The notes below the pieces were generated by a model. It did not search any database. It worked only from the letters and a program-made list of their open reading frames with translations, and was not told the origin of the DNA. Made by a program: the position numbers and the translations under genes. From Nissolia schottii (lineage: Eukaryota; Streptophyta; Magnoliopsida; Fabales; Fabaceae), in assembly GCA_003254905.1 (NCBI GenBank), contig QANU01044385.1, positions 392,644 through 456,643 on the forward strand: a stretch of 64,000 nt of DNA. The letters are read 5' to 3'. Shown here in pieces: positions 23,611 to 34,297 of the stretch (its first letter is position 1; each line of letters starts with the position of its first letter).

Positions 23611-24823
23611 AGATTAATTAAAAATAATAGTAAATTTAAATGTAAAATTTATAATAATAATGCTTTGGTGAAGATAAATGCTGAATTTGATTGATTAGAT
23701 TAGAAGAAAAATAGAGGTACCAAATCTTTATTTTTTAGGAGGCACTGTATCAATCACCGTGTTTGTAATAATTTATAAAGTACTTTTAATTTGCGAGTAA
23801 AGATATACCATTGGGGACTTGGAGTTTGCCTTAGTAATTTGAAATTTTAGAATTCAGTTGTTTAGTCTTGGGATACCTCATTGGTATAGTTAATACTTAT
23901 GTATAAGTAAATTTGGGTTGCATATCCTTATTGTAGAAGGATGATTTAAGCCTTATTCTCTATTGTCAAACGAGTAAGTTAACACAAAGAATCACTTAGG
24001 TTTACAATCTTACCCAGCAACATGGAGATAACTCACTTCGCAAACTCGTTTTTATCTTGATAACCTTGGGGTGAACTTGGGCATAGTTATCGAATCTATT
24101 CTTTCCATCTCTTACATTCTGTGAATAGTTTGTGTTTAGGACAATAGATTCTTTAGTAATGCTACGGTGATAATTAAAATATATAGATATGAGACAATCA
24201 CACTAATAAAGCTGTGAGCTCCGTGATAGATTTCACACTTTTGTAGACATGGTTGTCCATTCATAGTATTGTTTTCCCGATTTTTTTGCATACAAAATTG
24301 TTCATACTTCGTTATAAGATTAATCGGAGGAGGTGCAATAGAAACGTGTTGAGAAGAAGGGAATGATAACTATGAAGAACAAGTGAACAGTAAGATTTGG
24401 TTCATTAAAACTTTTGAGAGGGTGGTTGTGTTTTTAACAAGTATAAATTAATTTTGTCTTGTTATTTATCAAATATAGCTATATTTTTTATTTGAACACA
24501 TTATATGTCTATTAGTAAAAGTCGAATACGGCTCATTTAAGTTATTCCTTAACACTGAACTAAATGAAATGTTACTTAAATTACTAGCACTAAAAAAAAT
24601 AATGTTTTTATTCTTGATTTTAAAAGTCAGATGTGGTCTATTAAGCCCTTGTGAAAAGCATTTCAGAATTTTTATTGTGCTTTTAAAAAAAAACTAATGT
24701 AATTAACACAACAGAAGTTCTCTTCCACAAGTAGATAGAATACAAATTCTACAAATTTTATTATGTTTGTTATACTGGTTGTGTTAGTTATATTCCAACT
24801 CACTTAGTTAGTTGGTAGTTATT

Positions 24824-25066
24824 CTATTCCTCCCCTTGTCTCCCGCACTCTGATGATGGAGCTAAGGTTGTCTTCGGTAACAACCTATTCCCATAAATTA
24901 ACTCCGCCTTGGAAAGATTCAAGTTAAAAAGATTGCCCCTTCTCTCTTTAGGCCTTGCTTTTCGAACTGCAGAACCCAAAAGCTTATCCTTGAAGGAGTC
25001 AACCGCAACCTTGTTACCTCCTCCATCAGGAGGGGAAGATAACGAGGGATCGTATGAGTGAGACAC
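24824..25066 (-). pseudogene. LINE ORF1-like N-terminal fragment (DUF4283 type)
   Basis: The minus frame begins MSHSYDPS, is followed by a Gly-rich linker, then VDSFKDKLLG and, further on, IYGNRLLPKTTL. The SFKDKLLG...GNRLLPKV order is typical of the start of the gag-like ORF1 of plant L1 LINEs carrying DUF4283 (family knowledge). Only about 80 codons remain, with no zinc knuckle or reverse transcriptase seen nearby. The stretch upstream on the minus strand (25067-25110) has a purine-rich leader. This is a truncated non-LTR element. Confidence 0.4.
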
Positions 25067-25297
25067 ACAAGAAAACTCTAACTTTCTCTCACTAACTTTC
25101 TCTCCTATTAAATTTCCAAATTTACTTTGCTCTTATACAGTGAGATTATGGTTACACGTATTGTGGTTGTACAAAAAAAAAAATTAAAAATTAAGAGGTA
25201 GAGAGGGCTAAAGGCAAGTGAAATGAATGAGCTCAAATTAAATTGCTTTAGTTGTGAAATCCTATTAAATTTAATAATATTTAACAGACGACACCAA

Positions 25298-25752
25298 TGT
25301 TCCGAAGTATGCACCTCAGTACACTCTCTGGATCCTGAAGCTCTGGGAAGGGATGAAGGCTCTGGCATGATCTCTGAACTTGCGTTGCGGTGGGTACCTG
25401 CAAACACTCCAACGCTCACGTAAGCAATGGGTTTAAGGAGTATAATACGTGATAATTGGATTTTCTTCATACCTGGGGTACAGGCTATTATATAATTGAG
25501 GCGGTTGAGGTTGTTTCGTGCATCACGACGGTGGGAGAATATCTCGACCCCGCGTAAGGTGGGCTGTCCGTGGATCTCGGGGTGGCTTATCCCGAACAAA
25601 TAAGATGACTGGATCTCGGGGTGGCTTATCCCTAGCAGTTAAGTTGGCGGGGATCTCGGGGTGACTTATCCCGAGCAATTAAGATGGGTCCGCGGATCTG
25701 GGCTTGGTTGGTCGCGTCGCTAGGATGGGCCTTTATGGCCCAGTCCGTAACA
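25298..25752 (-). mobile_element. Solo-LTR-like repeat with internal minisatellite
   Basis: On the minus strand it opens TGTTACGGACTGGGCC and closes CATACTTCGGAACA, giving TG...CA ends with short inverted termini. It contains GGAGTGTTTGCAGGTACCC, a phrase typical of the R-U5 part of some plant LTRs. Between about 25575 and 25680 (plus strand) three to four units of about 35 bp repeat GGATCTCGGGGTG(G/A)CTTATCCC. A second copy lies at 59591-60112 in the same orientation. No clear target duplication was seen; fossil without coding sequence. Confidence 0.55.
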
Positions 25753-26242
25753 GATTTGATTTTAACTTTAAATTTAATGAGAATCAATTCCTACTTTTAA
25801 TTATGTCAGCACAATTTGATGTATTTTTGTTATTCGGTGGATATACAATAATGAATTCCTAAATCAGTTTAAATATTTTATTTAATTATTCTAATATAAA
25901 GTTTAAAATATAAATCAAATCAACTCATCACGATAAATTGCAGAACAGAATTTGGGTAATTTTAGAATTACTTTAGTCACGAATATTTTTCACATAGAAA
26001 TTAGCTAAAATTAACCCCATTTGTTAGTGATTAATTTTATTCACCCTTTTCTATTATGAGTGGAAATTGATATCAATCAAAATTGGAAATACAAAAGGAC
26101 GTGGCATATACTTTCTGAAAGATTCCCGCCCCTACAAAACTACAAATTCTCATTTTTCTTTACATTATTCTCACAACAAAGCGCTAGGATTCAATAACCT
26201 GTTTGGATCCCGAGAAAGAGAAAAAGAAAAAGAAAAGAGAAA

Positions 26243-29225
26243 ATGTCGAACGAAATCCGATTCTTCGATCTCAACACCGGAGCCAAGATTCCCTCTGTCG
26301 GCTTGGGAACTTGGCAGTCCGAACCTGGCCTCGTCGGCGAAGCCGTTGCCGCCGCCGTCAAGGTTTTCCAGTCATTCCATTTCACCTCCTCACTTACGCT
26401 TCCTGATTCCGATTTTCCTTCTCACATTCCTTTTGATAGGGTTTATTCAACTCTTTTGATGTTTGGTACTATAATACTCACCTTGTTTCTTTCAGCTAGA
26501 TTAGTTGTGTGTGTTATTTCTATTTTGCTGTTGTAACAATCAACTAGTTTCAGTTTCTGTAATTGCATGTGTATATAGTGATAGTATATAAGGTACACCA
26601 GCTAAATAGTTTTAAATTGCACTTTTCATCACAGTTGTGGCTGCAATTGTTGTCGTGATGCTGTTACTGAGTATCTGAGATCGCCACAACAGCAATATTG
26701 CGGCCTCAATTACGGTTGTGAACTGCAAAAAATCCAATAATTGTATTTATATGTTCTTAATTGGTCTGATTTGGTACAGGTTGGTTACCGCCACATCGAT
26801 TGTGCTCAAATCTACGGCAATGAGAAGGAGGTAACTGTCGCAGATTAGGGTATTTTTTGGTCTCTGTTTTATTGGCGTTGTGTAATATCTATTTAGGGTA
26901 GGTCTTCGGAGTAAATGATTGAGGTGATGGATGGGCTTGATGTAAATGATTTGCTCTTTCCATTGCAGATTGGCTCTGTGTTGAAGAAGCTGTTTGAGGA
27001 GGGCGTAGTGAAGCGCGAGGAGTTGTGGATTACCTCTAAACTCTGGTTCGTTTTTTGGATTCTAAATTTATTATTAGTTTGGTTTCCCTTTTTAAGGTTA
27101 AGGAATGCTGGTTGCACCATCTACTTTTTAGTCTTCATTGTGTGAAACCTAAGGATTTCAGATGATCTGCAGGAATACTGATCATGCTCCGGAAGATGTG
27201 CCACTGGCATTGGAGAGGACTTTGAGAGACTTGCAGCTTGATTATGTGGATTTGTACCTTGTATGTAATATCACTCAATCTCCAGATATTTTCTGACTTT
27301 TTAATGCTAAAATTTTATGTGTAATTGATAATTTAACACCCCCATTTTCTATGTATTGAGCCTGATTATTTTTTCTGGATGTAACTTGTTTTGAAATTTC
27401 TGGAATGTCCAGGGAGTCTAAATTAGCACTTCCTGCTTGTGCTACATTGTTATGTGACTTTTTCCTGTTCCTAATGCATGTAGAATTTATTTTATCAAAT
27501 TATTTTAGAATTTGGAACGTTATCCTTTATAGATGGTTTATTTATGATGACATACTCGGTTGTAATTTGAAAACTAATGATTCTGTCCTTTCAGATTCAC
27601 TGGCCTGCTCCAATGAAGAAAGGATCAGCGGGATTTAATCCTGAAAATCTTGTGCAACCTGACATACCTAGCACTTGGAGAGCAATAGAAGCACTCTACG
27701 ACTCTGGCAAGGCTCGAGCTATAGGTGTAAGCAATTTCTCCTCCAAGAAGCTGGGGGATTTGCTGGAGATCGCTCGTGTTCCTCCTGCTGTCAACCAGGT
27801 GGAGTGTCATCCTTCTTGGCAGCAAGACAAGCTGCGGGCTTTCTGCAAATCCAAAGGTGTCCACCTCTCTGTAAGTTAGCAAATCTTGGTTGATCTCTCT
27901 TTTGCGTTTGCACATTGTAGTGGCTTTTTTCATACAGCTTGTTGTGTTAAAGAGAGTTGGGGAGCATCTAATGTGAAAAAGGATAATAGAATCTTGTCTT
28001 ATGTGGTTTGACATGTGTGGAAAAGACCTATAGCATCAAATTGAGGGAAGTCTGTAGAGGTAGATAGACTTGAGAAAATGAAAGCTGTGAAACTAAGGTT
28101 GACATGCTTTATGACAGGATGCTATGACATTGTTTGGTCCATATAGCTAACCTTGCCTAGTGGGACAAAGCTTAGTTGTTATCGTTGTGTTAGCATGAAA
28201 AATTAATTTTTGTTTGAACTTTTCTAACATGAACTATGGCATTGCTTGATCTATGTAGCTGACCCCACTTATTGGGAAAATGCTTAGTTGTTGTTGTTGT
28301 TATTTTTCTAACATGAACTATGGTCTTTTAATTGCATTTCTGTAGGGCTATTCACCTCTGGGCTCCCCTGGAACAACCTGGCTTAAAAGTGATGTCCTTA
28401 AGCATCCAGTTCTTAATGTGATTGCAGAGAAACTAGGGAAGACTCCTGCACAGGTAGCTCTTCGGTGGGGACTGCAAATGGGGCATAGTGTGCTTCCCAA
28501 AAGCACAAATGAAGCAAGGATAAAGGAAAATTTTGATGTTTTTGATTGGTCTATACCTGAAGACTTATCTGCTAAATTTTCTGAGATTCAACAGGTAAGA
28601 ATCTAACGGTTATCTTCAGTCTCTTATAATATTTTAAAACCTAAGCACATTTACAGCTGTATTTATACTGTGAGCTACCTGTGAAGCAATTTAGGTAAAA
28701 AAAAAATTATTTGGAAATTCTCTCTCATCAAATAAGTAGCTTTTACTAGATTTGATTTTATTTTGGATTTTGATTCATCTTTTGTCAGTTGTTTGATATC
28801 CTTTACCTAACTTTGGGATAGTTGGTTTTGGACTAGTTACTAGTTGCCTATATGACCAAGTGGTGTGGAGTTCATTAGTTGCTGTTTCCATTCTTTCAAA
28901 TGAAAGTTAAATTTCAGCACACCGAGAGGGTGTACCTTGCTTGCATTGTCCACACTTCAAATTTGAAAATTGTGTGATGGAATATTTTAGATATAAAATC
29001 ATTTATTAGTTTTCACCTAATAAATTAAGCTTATGGGATAAGTAGTTCTTGACAGTTATGTTATCATGTGGAAGGCATTCTTTATTTTCATGGAAACAGT
29101 CAGTTTTCTGACAGGAGGTTTTTCTTATTGTTTTGCAGGCAAGATTAGTGCGGGGAACCACATTCGTCCATGAAACTTACGGTGTCTACAGATCTGTTGA
29201 GGAATTTTGGGATGGTGAAATCTGA
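26243..29225 (+). CDS. NADPH-dependent aldo-keto reductase, AKR4C type (gene 3)
   Basis: Exons: 26243-26362, 26780-26830, 26969-27045, 27173-27260, 27595-27870, 28346-28594, 29139-29225 (948 nt, 315 aa, all in frame). The product is a monomeric (beta/alpha)8-barrel carbonyl reductase using NADPH. The tetrad is D47, Y52, K81 and H114. GVSNF, NQVE.HP and PKSTN..R are present, and the C-terminus ends EEFWDGEI. This is the most compact copy (3.0 kb) and the only one of the three whose intron 6 has a standard GT donor (CAG|GTAAGA). The first coding exon is GC-richer than in the other copies. By sequence it is closest to the family consensus and may be the ancestral copy; that is inference. AKR4C enzymes act on stress-derived aldehydes, sugars and some ketosteroids; the substrate here is not known. 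Confidence 0.95.
26605..26745. mobile_element. GC-motif MITE-like insert in intron 1 of AKR gene 3
   Basis: The sequence runs from TTTTAAATTGCA to TGTGAACTGCAAAAAATCC with repeated (A)TTGCGGC/GTTGTGGC motifs in both orientations. A related sequence lies at about 42405-42597 in intron 1 of the BCKDH gene. A dispersed MITE-like family is likely. Confidence 0.4.
28121..28303 (+). mobile_element. Two truncated SINE-type 3' ends in intron 5 of AKR gene 3
   Basis: Two copies (about 28121-28190 and 28240-28303) read TAGCT(A/G)ACC..(A/C)CTTA or CTAGTGGG, then A..GCTTAGTTGTT and GTT repeats. This resembles the tail of the plant Au-type SINE family, CCACTTAGTGGGATAAGGCTT plus (TTG)n (family knowledge). 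The second copy is flanked by a perfect 20-bp direct repeat (28220-28239 and 28304-28323), as expected of target-primed insertion. Both are strongly 5'-truncated. Confidence 0.65.
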
Positions 29226-31336
29226 GCAGTCTGATATCCTGCTGCTTAAACAACTGGATGGACTGTGGAGTAAGAGATGGCCTTGTCTTTGCGGTGTCGG
29301 GTTTTGGCTTAGTTTGAATTATCATACTTAGTTAACAGCAGACAAAAAAAGTACTCATTGTTCACACTTCTCCGCATAGACATGGATCTGCGAAATTGTT
29401 GGACTTGATTTTTATTAACTGAGACCAATCATGCAAATTTCTCATCATTATTATTTATTATTATTAGTGTTGTTTTTTGAGACCATGAAGTATGCTTATA
29501 GATTCAGTTTAGTTGAACTGTGTAGTTAGTTCATCCTACAACAATAATTTCTCTTAAGATTTGAACTTGCCTCGTCTTTGTAGAGTCAATTATTTTTGTT
29601 ACATCTTTTAGTACTCGAGTTCCTAGTGGAGCTAGTAAGGTAAGAGGAGATTTTGTGTTCACTTATATGAGCTTACTGCTAAGCTCGAAGTTTAGGAAGC
29701 ACCGAAGTGGTTCAAACTAATGTCAAACAATTGAATGAAAAAATGCCGGTGAAGTGATTTTTTTATTGGGCTAAACGGTGAAGCGATGCTTGATTAAACC
29801 ACGCCACACCTGCACTTTGCCATTGTTTCAAGCCACTCTTATAACTACTACCTAAATCATTGCTGGTAATACCGCGCCATTGACTTGCTAAAGTGACTTA
29901 GGGTTGTTGAGATTTGGGTCTGGATTTTGACCCTCGTATATCCTAACTTCCCCCCCCCCCTACTTGCCCTATTAGGGGCTCCAAAGTATTTAAAAAAAGG
30001 CTAATACCACTATTCTATTCTATGTCAGCAACTATCTGCAAATGTCATCATCCTTTGCAGCTCAAATATCGATTTCCTTGATCCATCCTTGCTTGCACAT
30101 CCCTTTCACATTTTCCAACTCAACTGAAAGCTGAAAGCTTCTTAGAGCATAAAAAAAAAAAAAAAGTATTCCCGGATACTAGAGACACTTGCATGTGCGT
30201 GGAGGATAACTTGAAATTTAAACTATTATTTCGAATTCTAGCAGAGGATTCCGAATCATCCTTTCTTCTTTCAAAAACAAAAAAATTACATTTTTCCAAA
30301 GGAAGTTAACAAAAAAGTGGTATGTGCACACAGTAAGCATTCTGTATATTTCTGTTTTCATTCTTCCTACAGTGATTTTAATGAAGATTTTTCACAAAGT
30401 ATCTTGACTCTCAGATCCTAAACCAGCTTAACCAACTTTTTGCAGAAATTCCTGTTTGACAAATTAAACGCGGGACACTAGATTTGGCTGAAGAACGTGA
30501 ACAACTTCATCAAAAGAAGGCTTAAGAAATCGATTACTTACTACCATTAAGAACAAGAAAGCTCTACTGTCAAACATTACAATGAACAAACAAGCATTCA
30601 CTTTAGCCTGTGTTTCTGAAATTCTATAATATTAATTCAGAAATGGACTTGAAATTAAGATACATGGTTTGGCCAAAGAAAAATTTCCAGCAAAAGATCT
30701 AAATACTACTGATAGATGCTTCTGCTTGACCGTTTGGCTTGAGGCTACACAACCAAACATGGCCAGCACAAAATAATGTTTCTTTTTTGCAGGTTCATGT
30801 TGCTTTATTCGAAGCCCAATTCTTCAAAGCTAGAAAAAAGAGTCTTAAAGCTCACCCAAGAATATCAGGAGACAAGTAACACCAACTATACTAGCTGATA
30901 TCAAATTATCAAAAAGTATCCATCTGAGACAATGTAAAGATGATTGGGTACATTTTGATGTTCTACAGAATCTGATCCTGACTCCACAGGAATTGCAGTC
31001 TTGGGACCCTACACAGAAAACAAAGGGAAAAACAAAAATAAAAACACAAGTAAACTTATGTATGCAGATTGCAGAACCACATCAACATGAAACCATACCC
31101 GAATCAAGTTAATGTAGTTAATGTTATGACTAGTAGCAATTCACAAGCCAACACTAATATAAGCATGCATTATTAGTATATAAAAATTAAAATAAAAAAA
31201 ATCTACAATAGCAACATTGAGGGAAATCTATAGTTCATCATCTTTATAAGGCATATTAAACAAGCTCTTTTCTTAAACATAAATATAAATTCAACATTAG
31301 CAAAAATAGATTGGAAGTAATTCATCTCACCTTCTT
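29226..31336. other. Intergenic stretch between AKR gene 3 and PPR gene
   Basis: No protein gene supported. On the minus strand a good acceptor (TTCTGTGTAG) near 31008-31017 followed by a coding-like stretch (30900-31007) could be a spliced 3' UTR exon of the PPR locus; this is uncertain. Poly-C (29949-29959) and poly-A (30150-30164) runs are present. Confidence 0.4.
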
Positions 31337-32972
31337 CTATCCCTTTAGCAGGCCTCTACTTATCATCTCACAAAGAAGGTTCTCTGCCTTTCCATTCTCA
31401 TTTTTCTCAAAAAGAGCACGAATAATGGTTTCATAACTTATAGGATCAGGCAGGCAATCACCGCCTTTCATTTTTGAAAATAAGGCTATTGCTTCATCAA
31501 ACAAGCCCTCTTGCAAAGCCCATTCATCATAATATTATAAGCCTGAGAATCAAGACGATAATTGATGGTCAAAAGATGTTGAAAAAGCTCTCTCGCAGTC
31601 TTTAGTCTTCCACATTTGCACAAACCATTTAGAAGAGTATTGTACGTGTACAAATCTGGACGGGTCCCTTTGTCAACAATTTTTTGGAATAATGCAATTG
31701 CCTCGTCAAGATGTTGGATTTTGCATAAAGCATCCAACAAGATATTGTAAGTGATTAAATTAGGGCTATGACCTCTATCGCCCATATCTTTAAGAAGATC
31801 TTGCACATAGGATATTCTCCCTGATTTGCACAAACCATCAATAAGAGAATTGTAAGTTACAGTATCAGGAGCAAAATTTTTGTGGCGCATTTCTTTGAAG
31901 AGCGTCATGGCTTGGTCAACTTGCAATATCCATCAATCATAATGGTATAGCTCTTAACGTTAGGTGCCAAACCCATTTTGATCAGATTATCAAATAACTT
32001 TGTTGCCGTATTCACTTCATTAATCCGAAAGTAACCGCCCATTAAAGCATTGTAAGTGACAATATTAGGCCTATATCCACTTTCCAACATTATGGTGAAC
32101 ACATTTTGGGCTTCAGTGACCCGTCCTTCTTTACATAACCCATCAATTAATGTGTTAAAGGTATATGTGTCTAGCTTGACGTTGTTTCCCACCATTTCAT
32201 TCAACAACCGAGTAGCTTCTTGTAACTGACCAACACAGCAAAAACCGTGAATCAGAGAAGTGTAAGTCACAACATCAGGAGAAATTCCCCGGGAAACCAT
32301 CTTAGAAAACAAATCAAGTGCCTCAGTTACTTGCCCATCCTTACATAACCCATCAATGACAGCGCTGTACATTACCACATCAGGCCTGACAGGCTGCCGC
32401 TCCAGTTTTTGCAACAACTCAACCGCAGCTCTGGTTTGCCCCATTTTGCAAAGCCCGTTGACTAAGGTCCCATAGCTGACCACGTCAAGCTGAAATCCCA
32501 ATGCTCTGACCCTGTCATGAAGCTCAAGTGCTTTCCTAACCTCGCCGTTCATACAGAACCCTTTCATTAGTGTTGTCATAGTTATGACATGTAATTCATA
32601 GCCCCTCTTGATAATCTTACACAACACAGAGAAAGCAGAATCCATATGACCCAGATGGCAGAAACAATTAATCAAGATGCTCAGATTAACCATGTCAGGA
32701 GTGATACCCCTAAACTCCATCTGTGCAAAAAGTGAAACAGCAGTCGCATAGTGTCCCATCTTAACAAGAGACATCAAAATCTTACCGAATTCAAGTTGAG
32801 GTGGGAGACGACGCTTATTGAGAATGCGAGTGAAAGAGACAACAGCGTCTTCGACATTACTATGAAACCCACAAATCCTGAAATTGATTGAAGGAACCCA
32901 AGGTCGGAGGTTTGCATACCTTGTCATTGCCAATGTCGTCTTCAACATTGTTCTTTCTTCATCGCTCTGCAC
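31337..32972 (-). pseudogene. Restorer-of-fertility-like P-class PPR gene, disrupted
   Basis: From an ATG at 32972 the minus strand encodes an N-terminal leader of about 45 residues. A long array of 35-residue P-type PPR motifs follows (VVTYTSLIHGFC, YTFNTLIDGLCKEGR, IVTYNALMGGY and so on), about 13-14 in total. A C-terminal end ISYETIIRALFE..ENLLCEMISRGLL precedes a stop at 31337-31339. The repeats closely follow the RFL clade (organellar RNA binding, mitochondrial in known members). The frame changes twice: near 31915-31930, where a few bases appear lost inside a motif (after DGYCK), and near 31500-31510, where one base seems lost (after MMNGLCK). Every block on either side is otherwise well conserved, so decay is recent, or one shift is a sequence error. 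It lies downstream of the BCKDH gene on the same strand. Confidence 0.85.
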
Positions 32973-34297
32973 TTCACTTTGCTTTGCGACAAACCAGATC
33001 CAAGGTTTGGAAACCTGCCTGCTGTACCAACTAGTGGGGGGTGTTGGTGGGTTAAGTTGGGCTGGGTTGAACTTTATTTGAAGTCGATATGAATTAAAAT
33101 TAAGTTTTTTATTTTTAGAGTTTTTAAAAATTAGACTTAATTAAAATTAGGTTTAATTCGACCTAAATGCTTTGGGTCAGTCCGGGTTAGCAGGTCGAAT
33201 CGGGATATGAACATCCCCAATTAACTAGGATGTGTGTGGGTATGTGTGTGTGAGATTTTTTTTTAATAAAGATAAATAATGTAAAGAGAAATGATATGTC
33301 TATGCCTACACTATTTCTGTGGTGTGAGATATGGTCGTCCTGACTTACACTCTCTCACCAATTAAATGAGATTCTTTGAAATCTAATCCCACAATTAATC
33401 AATTGTGAGTCAGCATCCAACAGAGAGTTCAAATAACACTATTACACTACTCTTTATGAAATGATTCGTCTCTTTCTAATTTTTTTTTTTACTAAAGAGT
33501 TAATTTGGATAAACAACTTATTTACGCCCTAGTGTGAAAGAAACTTTTTAAAAATAATTTATAAATAAATTATTTTATATTTAAATACGTAAAAAAAAAT
33601 CTATTTTGTGTGTTTCAAAAAGTGTTTTTTAAAAAAGTTTTAACTTAGTCTATGGTTCAAACTAATTTATTACGTGTCTCAAAGTATTTTTAGGTCTCAT
33701 TTTTATTACATTGTGTGCTTAAATATAATGTGTTAATCTTGTTAACAACTAAGTTTCTCCATTTTCACTTCCAATCTAATCACCCTCTCTAGTCTCTTTT
33801 TTGGTAGATACCCTCTCTAGTCTCTAGCTATGTACATGCTGAGAATTAACATTGTTGTTCAAATATAGTATCCCAAGCATTCAGTGATTATCACTTAATC
33901 AGATTTTTCACAAGTTTGACATGGGGAACATATATTAAATGTTTATTGTCATTGTCGAAATTCTACACAGAGACACTTAGATCAAAGATTAACTACCCCC
34001 ATATTTATTAAGTCATCAACTTGACAGCTTAAGCAACGGAAACCTTCCATTTTCTTTTTTATAATTACTAATGGAGACCATTCCCCTGCTATATTTCATA
34101 TTTCTCAGCACCAAGGGCATAATATAAGAAAGTTACATTCCATGGCTATTGTTCTTTTGTTGAAACGAATGATGAATTTTTGTTTCCTCCAAACTCCGTG
34201 GTCTGTATCACACTAATCCATCTCTAGCCCTGAAAATGAATCATTATGATGATACCATGAAGGTCAAACAGATGGCCACTAAATTGTGATTAGCTCA
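32973..34297. other. Intergenic stretch between PPR and BCKDH genes
   Basis: AT-rich DNA. Around 33040-33220 there is a fragment with TTTGGGTCAG and GGGTTAGCAGGTCGAAT, resembling dispersed repeats rich in (GGGT)-type motifs, as also at 49.7-50.5 kb. No coding region supported. Confidence 0.4.

Larger units (their letters stand above)
23071..25297. other. Intergenic stretch between AKR genes 2 and 3
   Basis: Mostly AT-rich sequence without a supportable host gene. It holds the 50-bp tandem duplication at 23511-23610 and a LINE-like fragment at 24824-25066, listed separately. Confidence 0.5.

Noticed and set aside
25223-25599. Open frames on both strands around the repeat at 25.3-25.6 kb
   Set aside because: They lie in an LTR-like repeat also found at 59.6 kb, where the frames are not conserved.
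32884-33081. Plus-strand open frame opposite the PPR start
   Set aside because: Antisense shadow of the PPR leader and its 5' flank.
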